Positions 34,401 to 39,900 of a stretch of DNA of 42,769 bases are shown one piece after another. The position numbers and the translations under genes are program-made. Position 1 is the first letter of the stretch. Each line of letters begins with the position of its first letter. The stretch lies in the NCBI GenBank assembly GCA_029262755.1, contig JAJCYU010000237.1:1-42769 (forward strand). Reading direction: 5' to 3'. Origin of the DNA: Anaerolineae bacterium. Lineage in GTDB: Bacteria; Chloroflexota; Anaerolineae; Epilineales; Epilineaceae. Below the pieces are notes generated by a model. The model did no database searches. It worked only from the letters and a program-made list of their open reading frames with translations, and was not told the origin of the DNA.

Positions 34401-36216
34401 GGCCAACCGGCGCATTCGGATCACGGCCCATGTAGCGGTTGCCGTCCACGTCCGAAAGAATGGGTGGCACCGGGCCGACAGGGCCGCCCATGTACAGGAT
34501 CTCCGGGCGCGGTTGCGGGTCGAATAGGTTCGGCGATGCGCCTTCCACCGGGCACGGTCCGATCTGGTCGTCCGCCACCACGACCACGTCCTCCAGGATT
34601 GTGTGCTCGTGGTTGAAGGGCGGCGGCAGCACCAACGGGTCCAGCTCCGCGTACGGCTCCAGCCGCACCGAATGCTGCTCGATGGTCACCGGCACTTTCG
34701 GCAGCGGTGCGCGCAGCGTCAGGTACTGCAGCTCCGTCGATGAACAAGTCTGAATCGCCACCACGTTGTACTCGTGCCCGTCCACGTAGAAGCGCTTTAG
34801 GAACCACGGCGCGCCCGGTGAGAGGTTGGCGGTGTTCGGCCCGTCCTCCATCGACGCGCAGGGCGCGCCCAACGCGCGCCCGACCATCACCGTCGCCGTG
34901 TTGTCGCCCGCATCCGTCGCATCCAGGTACACGAACCACGAGCCACGCGGTACCGTACCCAGGTTGTCCCCGCCCGGGCCGATCCGGTCCTGCACGGGGA
35001 TCGGGCCCACGTCACCCGCCAGCGCCGCGCTGCCCTGGCCGAGGCTGATCGTCGCCACGAGTCGCGGCTGCAGGTCACCGCTGTACCAGATCTCCAGGCT
35101 CGCCGAACTCCCCGACGCCGAGCGCAGGCGCACGAAATGGTCCAGGAACTGCAGCATTTCGCCCGCTTCCAGGATCTCCGTATCCGTATGCATCACCACC
35201 ATCGCGTCACACGAGAGCGGGCCGGCCGGGTCCAGGTCGTCCACCACCCCATCGCCGTCGAAGTCGATCGTCAGACCCAGGTCCGCGGCCAGCTCGCGCT
35301 CGCTCGTCACGTTGATCATGTCGATGTCGCCGTCGAAGTCCGCGTCCAGGCTCGTGAGCCCCTGGCCCTCCGCCGGCGCCAATGGATCCGTTGCCGGCGC
35401 GAACGTACCTACAGGGAACACCCAGCGCGTCGCCCCCGCCGCGCCGCAGGTCGGCCGCGGCGCCTGGTCGTCCACCTCGTCGCCCGTCGGTCCTGCGATC
35501 GGTAGCTCGTTCTCCGTCAGGAGGTAGGTCAGCTCCGTCATGATCGCCGGGTACCACTCGTCGTCATTGGATGGGGTCGGGTTCACGGGCGCATCCGGCT
35601 GCCCGTCGAAGTCATTGTCCGTCAGGCAGTCGTCCGCGTTCAGATCCTTGTCCAGGTGCGTCGGCTCGTACCAATGCCGCAGCCAGACCTTCTCCGCGCC
35701 GTTTACGCCCCCCGCCCGGATGTTGCTGGCCGCGCTGACCTCGTCGATGCCGTTGGCGCAGTCCCAATCCGCGGCCACGCTCGGCTCCCCCAGCCGCTCG
35801 CTGATCCACGCCGGATCCCACGTTACGAAATCGAAATTCGGTGCCTCGGGAGAGAGCGGACTGAACGGACCGCGGGGGTCCGTATACGGCGGATCTTCGG
35901 GCACGCGCCCCGTGTTCGGGTCGGTCACCGTATCCGATCCCGCCGTCGCCGGGCGATTCGCTTGCCCCACGATGCACCCGTCGCATACAACGCTGTCGCC
36001 GTAGAGGCGCAGCGTGGTCAATTCGGGTAGCCCTGCCTGCGTGTTCGGCGCGGCGACGGGAGCACCCGTCGGTGCCACCGTAGGCGCAGCGGCAACGGTC
36101 CCCGCCCATAGCCCGGCCCCGCCGAAGACGGCCAGCAGCAAGGCGGCAAGTGGGATACGCGGACCAAGGCGCGTCGCGGGTGAGCGCGCACCGAGCTCGG
36201 GGCGGTTGGTGTCCAT
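19456..36216 (-). CDS. Giant secreted DUF11-repeat protein with C-terminal dockerin (5,586 residues)
   Basis: One uninterrupted 16.8-kb frame. Signal peptide: RIPLAALLLAVFGGAGLW...TVAAAP (~20-45). Residues ~65-700 and ~755-1440 are two related blocks of unrecognised family sharing the motif PWxLKRFYVDGHEYNVVA; both hold D-x-D-x-D-G calcium-type loops. From ~1445 to ~5345 come 30 DUF11 modules of about 110-145 residues, most with one Cys pair (as in GCDTSGLPTLSC) and DPDPSNN-type junctions. The end is an FN3-like domain (~5346-5440), a carboxypeptidase-regulatory-like domain, and a dockerin with DHNGDGRIDVVDL and DLDGDGRVGKADL. ATG 36216 has AGGAGG four nt upstream. DUF11 proteins are mostly surface stalks or adhesins; the dockerin suggests attachment through a cohesin. 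It is a paralogue of the next gene. Confidence 0.94.
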   Translation of the reverse strand: MDTNRPELGARSPATRLGPRIPLAALLLAVFGGAGLWAGTVAAAPTVAPTGAPVAAPNTQAGLPELTTLRLYGDSVVCDGCIVGQANRPATAGSDTVTDPNTGRVPEDPPYTDPRGPFSPLSPEAPNFDFVTWDPAWISERLGEPSVAADWDCANGIDEVSAASNIRAGGVNGAEKVWLRHWYEPTHLDKDLNADDCLTDNDFDGQPDAPVNPTPSNDDEWYPAIMTELTYLLTENELPIAGPTGDEVDDQAPRPTCGAAGATRWVFPVGTFAPATDPLAPAEGQGLTSLDADFDGDIDMINVTSERELAADLGLTIDFDGDGVVDDLDPAGPLSCDAMVVMHTDTEILEAGEMLQFLDHFVRLRSASGSSASLEIWYSGDLQPRLVATISLGQGSAALAGDVGPIPVQDRIGPGGDNLGTVPRGSWFVYLDATDAGDNTATVMVGRALGAPCASMEDGPNTANLSPGAPWFLKRFYVDGHEYNVVAIQTCSSTELQYLTLRAPLPKVPVTIEQHSVRLEPYAELDPLVLPPPFNHEHTILEDVVVVADDQIGPCPVEGASPNLFDPQPRPEILYMGGPVGPVPPILSDVDGNRYMGRDPNAPVGPYQGADFFFASRWFYVDEDVNPQMLGQLREKYGAEDPLAAGASGQEPFFFNEQMWTRPWNYTEFYLPNQSGFSELCEPDAYHVTTGFTNPTSRGRLWSQPDDDVPDNVPPTPPDLVVDNAQFDEGTGQYGAPQRAGFVYDPDRMDPVYTNDDGLRLHGGYPRCPDGDCTDASSRPDIVFGAGDVLATDPAGLPVEVPPYTDPFAPFNPQAPDAPRGDLLTFNPAYMDEFRNFGEALRLLYQQISNAGMNARQKVYQRTWYQPEYVTKLRETDDCDADLVFPAVMQEFTYLMMDTTDNPVSVPVPGSRMAFPIAVGAAELPRPNLGGTLPAGGGFGYGLTGFDADWDGFPDAVGLHTEASANEYFSSTFAANRPQPPIGVPVIPLPGAMVDFDGDGLLTDTLDADCVSLNGNEMVVLTVESIVLDAEAGDPAFGHAAMMLDHLVTVENVTSGTNPRAQLRFYFTGGTIGSAVPEQVGGTRTLNVGSVAVVDRFQDSVTVIEPGETNAGMTDGAWFVFVESVSEDGERVTLTLGRALGATHSAIDDGAGRHDLTPGDPWYLKRFYVDGHEYNVVALMTRTAPDGDPSDPAECNDRFAFLTIRTPVPKGNYFNPQDSLFQQGYFLDELPPQMSVMPPYNADHTIAVDVERMEEAEFANQNFYDACVGELAAAGPQEQRITEEEPEERFAHELRETYRPGSGTDDQFAEDGWETHQQAVTPGDYTEIALPEGERYLLTLNWRSPVSRLAFYGCTRADPGPFDDENDLPGLSHSEVAAAGATWDTALIPPVNRFDPPFLDENGNGIPDYAPFFDARCSVTETVRVKLFYDPTEDDDLYVNKRPVDLPFLDLDAAIEKTAGNLTPVAGGPLTYTIEVSNNGPDDIPAATVVDMLPPGVSYVSDTDGCVPAGSDPDVLTCSVGLIPSGGSESFQITVLLDEDFPPGTTLVNVATVTVPGALDPNPDNDTDDAVVTPVFEADLRVTKSAPASTVVAGTSLTYQLTVINGGPSSATDVVMTDELPPEAAFVSSSRPDLCTLFGGTTLVCTVGDLAAGAAVTVDVTVDVPPNVPAGTLLENDVTVEGSRPDPDPTNDEDDADVIVVAEADLALSKDAEPNPVTAGESLTFNFVVSNLGPSDVGNAQVVDTLPAGVTFVGSVGAACSGVANGGTGTLTCQVGAVPAGGSVPFAILVDVDADVPAGSQITNEGTVSAPGTTDPDPGNNTDDAVVDVIAAADLSLTKDGPDEVFPGTEFDWTVTVFNGGPSDAVGVVISDTIPAGTTYVSASGAACGGVAPGGTGTLVCAVGPLAVGASADVVVRLRVDDGLSDGTVLTNDAVVGADTPDPDSGNNDATDTITVRVRADLAIIKDSLDPAVAGGSMAFELTISNAGPSTATGVLVTDTLPAGMSFTGSDPACVEAPPASGALSCALPDILPAGMATVVITVSLDADLAAGTVLLNRAGVGATTPDPDLSNNTDDESVTVARLADLRIAKVDGPDPVVAGTTLRYTLTVTNDGPSDAANVEVVDVLPANTSFQGSSIGCVEAPSGTIRCGLGTLAAGATTAFTVDVLVDSDVPGGDMLVNQATVDSDEPDPSPGNNSDSESTTVVAEADLAIEKRASQSPVVAGENFAYTIVVTNTGPSAAPDVVVVDVLPAGLTHLNNTGGCLEAPAGTLTCNLGLLPAGSTTSFSVVVTVAADVADGTLITNTAVVDSGADDPDPSNNSDDDTVVVAASADLAVEKSAPAMAEPDEQIAYGLTVTNNGPSDAVNVVVTDTLPVSVTFVMAVGASCVEAPTGTITCDLGDLGAMAVTAFNIVVVVDSDAPAGGVLRNIALVGSDTPDPESGNNEDEAQTTVDPRFEADLRLTKDSLEATPGAGTFFSYRIMVFNDGPRTATGVVVTDTLPAGVSYQFDSDSCVQGPVGTLVCSLPDLMAGAFASFTITVRVDDDAPAGAVLTNTATTGSDVPDPNPGNNTDTADVTIVPRVDLAVTKTGSENPVAAGALLTYGLLVENLGPSDATGVVVTDTLPAGVSYLSDGGGCDASGLPVLVCTVGPLSSGASTLIEIVVRVGAGAADGATLTNTVVVGGNEDDPEPDNNDDSLETDVERVADLAISKDVSRDEQVPGGPLTYTLTVNNLGPSDTTGVLVTDTLPAGTSYVSDDAGCDASGEPTISCTLGNLAAGATVVVTIVVQVDPGAAAGTLLDNVAEVGGDNPDPDPSNNEDEARTVVTTLADLRVLKSGAGEVVTGPAPDDVTVTPNAVTAGRRLTYTLSVTNGGPTDATGVTVTDTLPAGVSYANDDAGCDTFGLPALRCDIGALAAGSTVIITIGVDVDADVVPFASLINTVVVGGDDPDPNLGNNDDDQTTLVLVAADLGIEKVASPSQVTTGDPVVFSITVTNYGPSLARDVLVEDTLPMSLTYVSDSAGCDTSGLPTLSCLLGDLAPGASTGFDITATVEAGLAGQSVSNTASVQLTGGGTDPNPSNDQDTDGFDVVAEADLALRKTGEGAVVVAGSPPGLVQTPNAVTAGERLTYTLLITNTGPSPATAVVVTDTLPAGTSFVSGAGCDASAAPVIVCAVGSLAAGAATSVVIVVDVAPDVADGSSLLNTAEVGANEIDPDPSNNSDDQTTIVSGFADLAVVKIADPTTVGVGELVTFTITVANGGPSTAFGVVLTDTLPAGLLYESDDAGCDTSGLPLVVCALGDMPSGAVAVVELAARAEASGADQTVTNTARVALSDGADPDPSNDEDDATVGIRPLVDLSVAKAGAGEVVVPGSPPGTSILPNSVTAGRRLTYTLTASNVGPSTATNVVLTDTLPSGVSFVSAGGASCNTVGLPTLVCNLPDLSAGGMAVVVVVVDVDADVPDGTLLTNLAGVRADEADADPSDNTVSQETDVSASADIAITKTATPDDQAPLGLVTYTLLIQNLGPSDADGVVVTDTLPADTTYVSDDGGCDTSALPTVVCSVGSLAAGASTSIEIVVQVDLTAAPGASLTNSATVGADTDDPDPSNDTDTATTTVIPQADLRIVKSGEGEVVGQGSPPIVTLQSDTVTAGRVLSYTLTVINGGPSSASGIVFTDTLPSGMTHLSDDAGCDASAPPLVVCAIGGLAVGSSASVVVRVQVDSGLADGAQRINTVLVTAVEDDPDTDNNDAQQTTTVLVAADLAIVKTADPSVAVEGQQVVFTMDVTNNGPSLARDVVVEDTLPISLTYVSDSAGCDTSGLPTLSCMLGDLAAGASTSFDITATVEAGLAGRSATNTATVQLTGGGSDPDPSNDTDDAIVVVREPDPGEADLAIDKTGEGEVVTPGSPPTVVVTPDAVSAGRRLTWTLFVSNAGPAGATGVTVTDTLPAGTSYVSDSAGCDTSALPVLVCALPNLAAGANTSFQIVADTDADLLDGSVLDNMAVVGGSTPDGNPSNDSATHRTVVGAVADLVITKTADPRILAPGDATTFTLRVTNLGPSVARGIAVTDVIPAGLTYVSDDAGCDATGLPTLTCGVADLGPGAFDQLRIVATATGATDTAWINTATVDLGGGSDPDPSNNSDSDTVEIRESVTPVDLSIDKTGAGEFVTSSTPPGLAIVPGIVTAGRRLTYTLTVRNEGAVAATGIRISDTLPAGVTFVAASTVCDISGAPVILCDAPNLGPGAMATVAVSVDVSPDVVHFHVLHNEARVDAEQPDENPGNNEAAQDTVVFVSADLAVTKTAEPGVIDEGAAVTFVLTATNLGPSLGGDVVVSDTLPAGLTYTSDDGACDTSALPTILCDAGDLAPGASAVIRIMATAAPGTAGQTLTNEAEVQLTGGGTDPDPANDTDSADVDVDMSAAGDRVDLAIDKTGAGAVTQPGSPPGVAVVADQVTAGNRLTYTLSVSNAGVLAASGVVVTDTLPAGTTFVSADVPCDTSGAPIIVCTVGAVAGGGNAVVTLLVDVAPGVAGGSVLQNDVTVGGDQPDDNPGNDEASQSTTVSELADLALTKTAEFGVVEQGELITFSIRVDNLGPSLGRGVRVLDTLPAGLTYESDDAGCDTTGLPVLSCELGDIAVGGTASFQLVARATGAAGETVTNGATAVLTGGGDPDPSNNTDTASVDVVDELPDVDLRITKSGAGAVTAAGSPPLVVVIPDQVTAGARLTYTLSVINDGPDDATGVVVSDSLPAGTLYVSDDAACDTSGLPQLSCTVGDLANGAGAAVIVVVDVDGDLDAGTVLTNSTGVRGLEPDPDPSNNTAEQQTTVGRWADLELSKRVDPTSVAASEAVTFTLAITNNGPSTARSVVVTDTLPAGMSFDGSSPVCDTSGLPILVCALGDLAAAGTAVVEIYATATLTLTGQVALNVARTASDTPDPDPSNNADSAEVAVGVGVDLAIHKTGVGEVVTDGSPPGVALFADRVSAGLRMTWTLAITNTGLLTATNVAISDTLPVSVTYVTDSAGCDTSGLPLLACDLGDLGGGASTALTVVVDVDADAPAGSQLVNRADVAADQAEVDVANNTSTHVTDVDAPADLALTKDGAPPYATTGDAVTFALEVVNDGPALARDVRVTDTLPAGLSYLSDTDSCVQGPVGTLACDLGNILPGASAAFDIVAVVDGGFFGSVLTNTATSSQPNGGHDPDPSNDTDEASVRIVDPAFTADLFIKKSITETLPIAGELITYTVTVINNGPIPALNTVVSDTLTSTDPAAVRLISTTLVAGCVRLDDFRINCALGDIPSGGRVDYEVTGQLLSVPGAGQPALHFTNTVIVDSDTPDLQLDNNTGFAFVEVLPVNVPMSATAFGDGQAFLTWEDVVEGETDYLIEGRGGSAPFAPLAVVPPGDGASTGDVRQWLSGPLPAGRDYAFRVIARGAEGEVLAAAGRSLHIDARSRSETACVDGQVRLPGRGRHGAWLAVDGLPLERTAPSGAFQLCGLPPGVRVVSAFREGWLRVEARPALGAGSTAELPTAVLPAGDHNGDGRIDVVDLVRVAARFGRAPVDRLADLDGDGRVGKADLLLVAAWLDYIAPRSW
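19459..19640 (-). other. Dockerin-like domain of the first giant protein
   Basis: Two calcium-binding loops (~residues 5528-5540 and 5557-5569) with the DxNxDGxxxxxDL spacing are followed by short helices. It is directly preceded by a beta domain with the CVDGQV...APSGAFQLCGLPPG pattern of carboxypeptidase-regulatory-like domains. The protein ends soon after, with no visible membrane anchor or sorting signal. Confidence 0.8.
20170..31875 (-). repeat. Array of 30 DUF11 modules (11.7 kb)
   Basis: Modules start with (A/V)DL-x-(I/V)-x-K and contain GPS-x-A-x-x-V-x-V-x-DTLPAG, a Cys pair and a DPDPSNN junction. I counted 30 starts. From module 12 on, a long type carrying a GxGEVV...GSPP...VTAGRRLTYTL insertion alternates with a short type, up to modules 28/29. 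Module 11-13 resembles 17-19 (about 2,370 bp apart at the DNA level), pointing to six-module blocks. Confidence 0.9.
32684..34809 (-). repeat. Near-identical 53-bp segment in the two N-terminal blocks
   Basis: Plus-strand 32684-32736 and 34757-34809 agree at 50 of 53 positions, including silent positions. They encode the shared LKRFYVDGHEYNVVA motif of the two N-terminal blocks of the first giant protein, about 690 residues apart. Outside this core the blocks are clearly related but much more diverged. Confidence 0.75.
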
Positions 36217-36396
36217 GGGGCCTCCTCGGCCTTGTCGTGCGACGCCTCGGATAGCGGTACGAGGGGGAGCAGGCGTCGCCGGTACTACATTCGCTGTACT
36301 CTTTAAGAGACGGGCGGAGCGACCGGCCCGAGCACGTGTGTGGAACTACGCAAATCGCCGTCCGTTCTCCAGGATGCCCGAGGAACGGGGGCGCGC

Positions 36397-36402
36397 ATGA
36401 TA
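36397..36402 (-). promoter_or_regulatory. Possible -10 of the first giant gene
   Basis: TATCAT on minus is followed by GCGCGCC, much like TATCAT-CGCGCGCC at 449-462. It would produce a leader of about 175 nt. No clear -35. Confidence 0.25.
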
Positions 36403-36788
36403 CCAAATTGATCCGTGCAGCAGACATGCACGGCAACCGCACCGCCAACACGACAGACCGACGCCACTCAAGAGCGAGCAACACGGGGCAACACGAGGCG
36501 ATGCGCATCGTCGCGCAGATGCACCTGGCGGCCGGCGCGGCGATGCACCCTCGCGATGCTACTGCCTGTGACGCTGCATCGTGTCCGATCGTCACGCTCA
36601 GGTTGCAGGCAGCCACCCTAGGAGACGGCGCGACACGCCCTAGGTTACAAATTGGTTTCAGCGTAGCTCTGTGCGATTCGAAACGGCCCGCCTACATCGG
36701 CTCGGCGATCCAATGGCCGCGAAATTTCGAAGTCCGGTGCCTGGGCAAAGCGAATACCGAGCGCGCGGATGGACGAAACGCCCCAGCG

Positions 36789-36841
36789 CGGCCCTGCATG
36801 CGGCCCTGCATGGGGCCCTACGCTTTAGTCCGCCCTGCATG
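36789..36841. repeat. Short direct repeat CGGCCCTGCATG
   Basis: Two adjacent perfect copies (36789-36800 and 36801-36812) and a third CGCCCTGCATG at 36831-36841, just beyond the end of the second giant gene. The function is unknown; on the transcript strand it could form small hairpins through the GCATGC core. Confidence 0.5.
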
Positions 36842-36913
36842 CCGGGCGTGGTGGTGCTCCAACCGTAGCGCCCAGCGGCACTCGATTCACCGGAGCAATC
36901 TTTCCGTTCGCCC

Positions 36914-39900
36914 CTACCGCTGCACCAGCGGCAAGAAGATAGTCTGCGCATCGTGCCCACCGGTCTCGTCCGGAATCAGCTCGATGCCCTCGACCCGCAC
37001 GGGAATCTCACCCGCTCGCGGGTCCAGCAACCGCACGAGCTCCACCGAGAGCGCTTCCTCGGGCGCGGTTTCGTCGCCGACCGCCTCCAGCACCGCCGTA
37101 GCAAGCACCAGGTCACCGCGCATCGCCGGCGCGGGCCGAGCCCTGGTGGCGGCGAAGCGCAGCGATGCGCCGTCGCGCGTGGCCAGGTTGCGCGCCACGA
37201 AGGCGGCGTCGTCGCCACCCGTCCACCACGACGCGCCTGTGCCCAGCTGCGCGCCCGGCTCGTAGGCGTCCAGATCGACCCACCGCGCACGCGTCGGATC
37301 GAGCACGAGGCGTAGGTCCGCGCCGTAGACATCGCGCACATTGCGCACGGCGACGCGGACCACACGGCGGCCGTCGTCCTGCGCCGCCGCCTGGAACGTC
37401 AAGCTCGCCGCGCCCGAACCGGCATCGGATCCGCCCGCGACCCCCACCATCACCTCGGGCAGCTGCGCCTCGGACCACCATGGCAGCGGCCCGACGCTAT
37501 CGAGGCTGCCCGATACCATCACGATATCGAAGCGATCCACGCGGCCGTCCGCGTTGACGTCCGTCGCCGCGGGTCGCGGCTCGCCGTCAAGGGCTGCGCC
37601 GACGAGCACGAGGTCGGCCAAATCGACGCGACCATCGCTGTTGACGTCGCCGCCCGGCAGCGCCGACCACGGCAACTCGGTCTCGCGACCGGCCGCCACG
37701 GAGGTCATCGCCGCGATCGCAAGGTAGCCCGGCTGCCACGTGGCCAAGGCGTGCAGCCCCGGTGTGGCCCCGCACAAGCGGAAGCTGCCGCTGCGGTCGG
37801 TACGCGCCGCCGGGATCCCGTCGATGCGTACGATGGCGCCGTCGTGGCGCGAACGGCCGTCCAACGCGAGCTGGCCGACATAGCACCCGCGCGTCGCGGC
37901 CGGCGCCGAAGGCACGTTCGCGAAGCGCCCCATGGACGCGCGTGGCTCCATGGCATTCGTGACCGGATCGTGCACGACCACGCGGAATGCGGTGTACGAG
38001 CCTGCGGGAAGGGCCGGCGACGTCCAGGTGTACCGGTCGCCCGTGTCGATCGTCGAGCGGCTCGGCAGCGCCGCAACGGGCACCCACCCGGAGCCCGCGC
38101 CCATGGCTTGGATCTGGAACTCGCTCTCCGTGGTCGTATCGTCGATCCACGCCAGGCTCATGCGGCCATCCCCGCCCAGCGAGGAGCCCACCATGAAGCT
38201 GCCGCCGATGATCTCGAACCACGCGAATCCGCTGTTGTTGTCCAGGTTGAGATCCGGCGTCTGCGAGATAATCTCCACCGTATTGGTGACGAAGTGACTG
38301 CCCGTCGGCGGCACGAAGTTCAAGCGCCCGTTCACGAGGAACTCGATACTCGAACCCGAAGGAATGTCGCCCAGCGCGCAGGTGATCACCGTCGCACTGT
38401 CTACCGAGCACCCAGGATAGGTCGTGCTCTCGAGCGTGACGATGCCGTCCGTGGTCATCTCGAGCACGTCCGTAATCATCACGCCGACGGCTGTGATCGG
38501 ACCGCCGTTCGCGGCCGTCACCGTGTAGGTGATCAGCTCGCCGGCGGAGGACATGGTCTCGGTGATACCCTTCTTGACCGTAAGGTCAGCCGTCAGATTG
38601 GGATCGACAACGTCGACCTCGGCCTGATCCTCGTCGTTGTCCGGATTGGGATCATCGCCGGGCGCCGGCAGGGCGACACGTGCCGTGTTGGTGGCCGTGG
38701 TGCCTTCCAGCCCTGCCTCGACGCGCGCGACGATCTCGAAGGTGGTCATATCGCCCGCTGCGATATCGCCCGCCTCGCAGCGAAGCACACCGCTGGCCGG
38801 CGGGATCTCGGAGCACGAATCCGTGTCCGATACGTACGTAAGCGACATCGGAAGGGTGTCTGTCACCACGACGTCCCGCGCAAACGAAGCGCCGTTGTTG
38901 AGCACCGTGATCTCGTAGGTGACCTCTTCGTTCGTGGTCACCCACGGCGGATCCGCTCGCTTCTCGATCGCGAGATCGGCCTGCTCCCGTACGAGCGTGT
39001 CGTGCGTGGCGGTGTTGTCGCCGGTGAGCATCTCCGGCTGGTCGGAGCCGACGACCACCGTGTTGGTCAACACGGTGCCTTCCGTCTCGACGCTACGGAC
39101 AAGCCCAACCAAGGTCACCGTAGTCGATGCGCCCGCCCCGAGGGAGCCGAGGCTGCACACGATCTCCGGCATACCGCTGATGTCGCAACTCGCGTCGTCG
39201 GAGACGTGCATCACGCCGGGCGGCAACGTATCCGTGATGACCACGCCCGTTGCCGTCGAGACGCCTGCATTCGTGATGGTGAGCGTCCACGTGATGAGCA
39301 TTCCGGCCGTCACCTCGCCCTCGACGAGGGCGACGCCCGGCGGATCGCCGGCGGTCATGACCTCGCCGACCCCGGTCTTGGCCACCGCGAGGTCGACGGG
39401 GATGCTGACCCCGAAGTCGACCTCGTCGTGGTTGTTGCTCGGATCGGGATCGTCCGTGTCGCTGCTGACGTCCGCCATGTTCGTCACGATCATCTCTTCG
39501 AGAGCCGCGGTCGGTTCCGCCGTGATCTGTAGCGTGACGACCGCGCCAGGGCCCATGTCCCCCAAGGTGCACACGATCACCGGCGCACCCGAGACATCAC
39601 ACTCCGGATCCGCCGCGACGTTCGTCATACCGGTGGGCAACGTGTCGGTGACCACGACGCCGAGCGCCGTGGACGGACCCAGGTTGCGGACCGTGAGCGT
39701 GAAGGTGATGGTGTCGCCGCTCGCGACGCTCGACGGATCGGCGTCCTTCTCAACCGAGACATCGGCCGATGCGTCGACGTCTGTTTCCTGGGTCGCGGTG
39801 TTGTCGGCCGGGTTCGCCTCGTCTTCAATGGCGTAGGCTTCCGCGGTGTTCGTCAGGACGGAGCCGTCGGCCACATCGTCATCGACATCGACGACGATGC

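Larger units (their letters stand above)
36217..36913. other. 697-bp gap between the two giant genes, no gene supported
   Basis: Its GC content is lower than that of the flanking genes and frames across it lack any family resemblance. It holds the ribosome-binding site of the first giant gene (36221-36226), a TATCAT hexamer on minus (36402-36397) that could be its -10 with a ~175-nt leader, two CCTAGG sextets near 36620-36645, and the GGCCCTGCATG repeats at 36789-36841. No clear terminator was found for the second giant gene. Confidence 0.45.

Noticed and set aside
36336-37265. 309-codon plus frame covering the gap between the giants
   Set aside because: Its right part is antisense to the second giant's cohesin; its left part has no ribosome-binding site or family resemblance.
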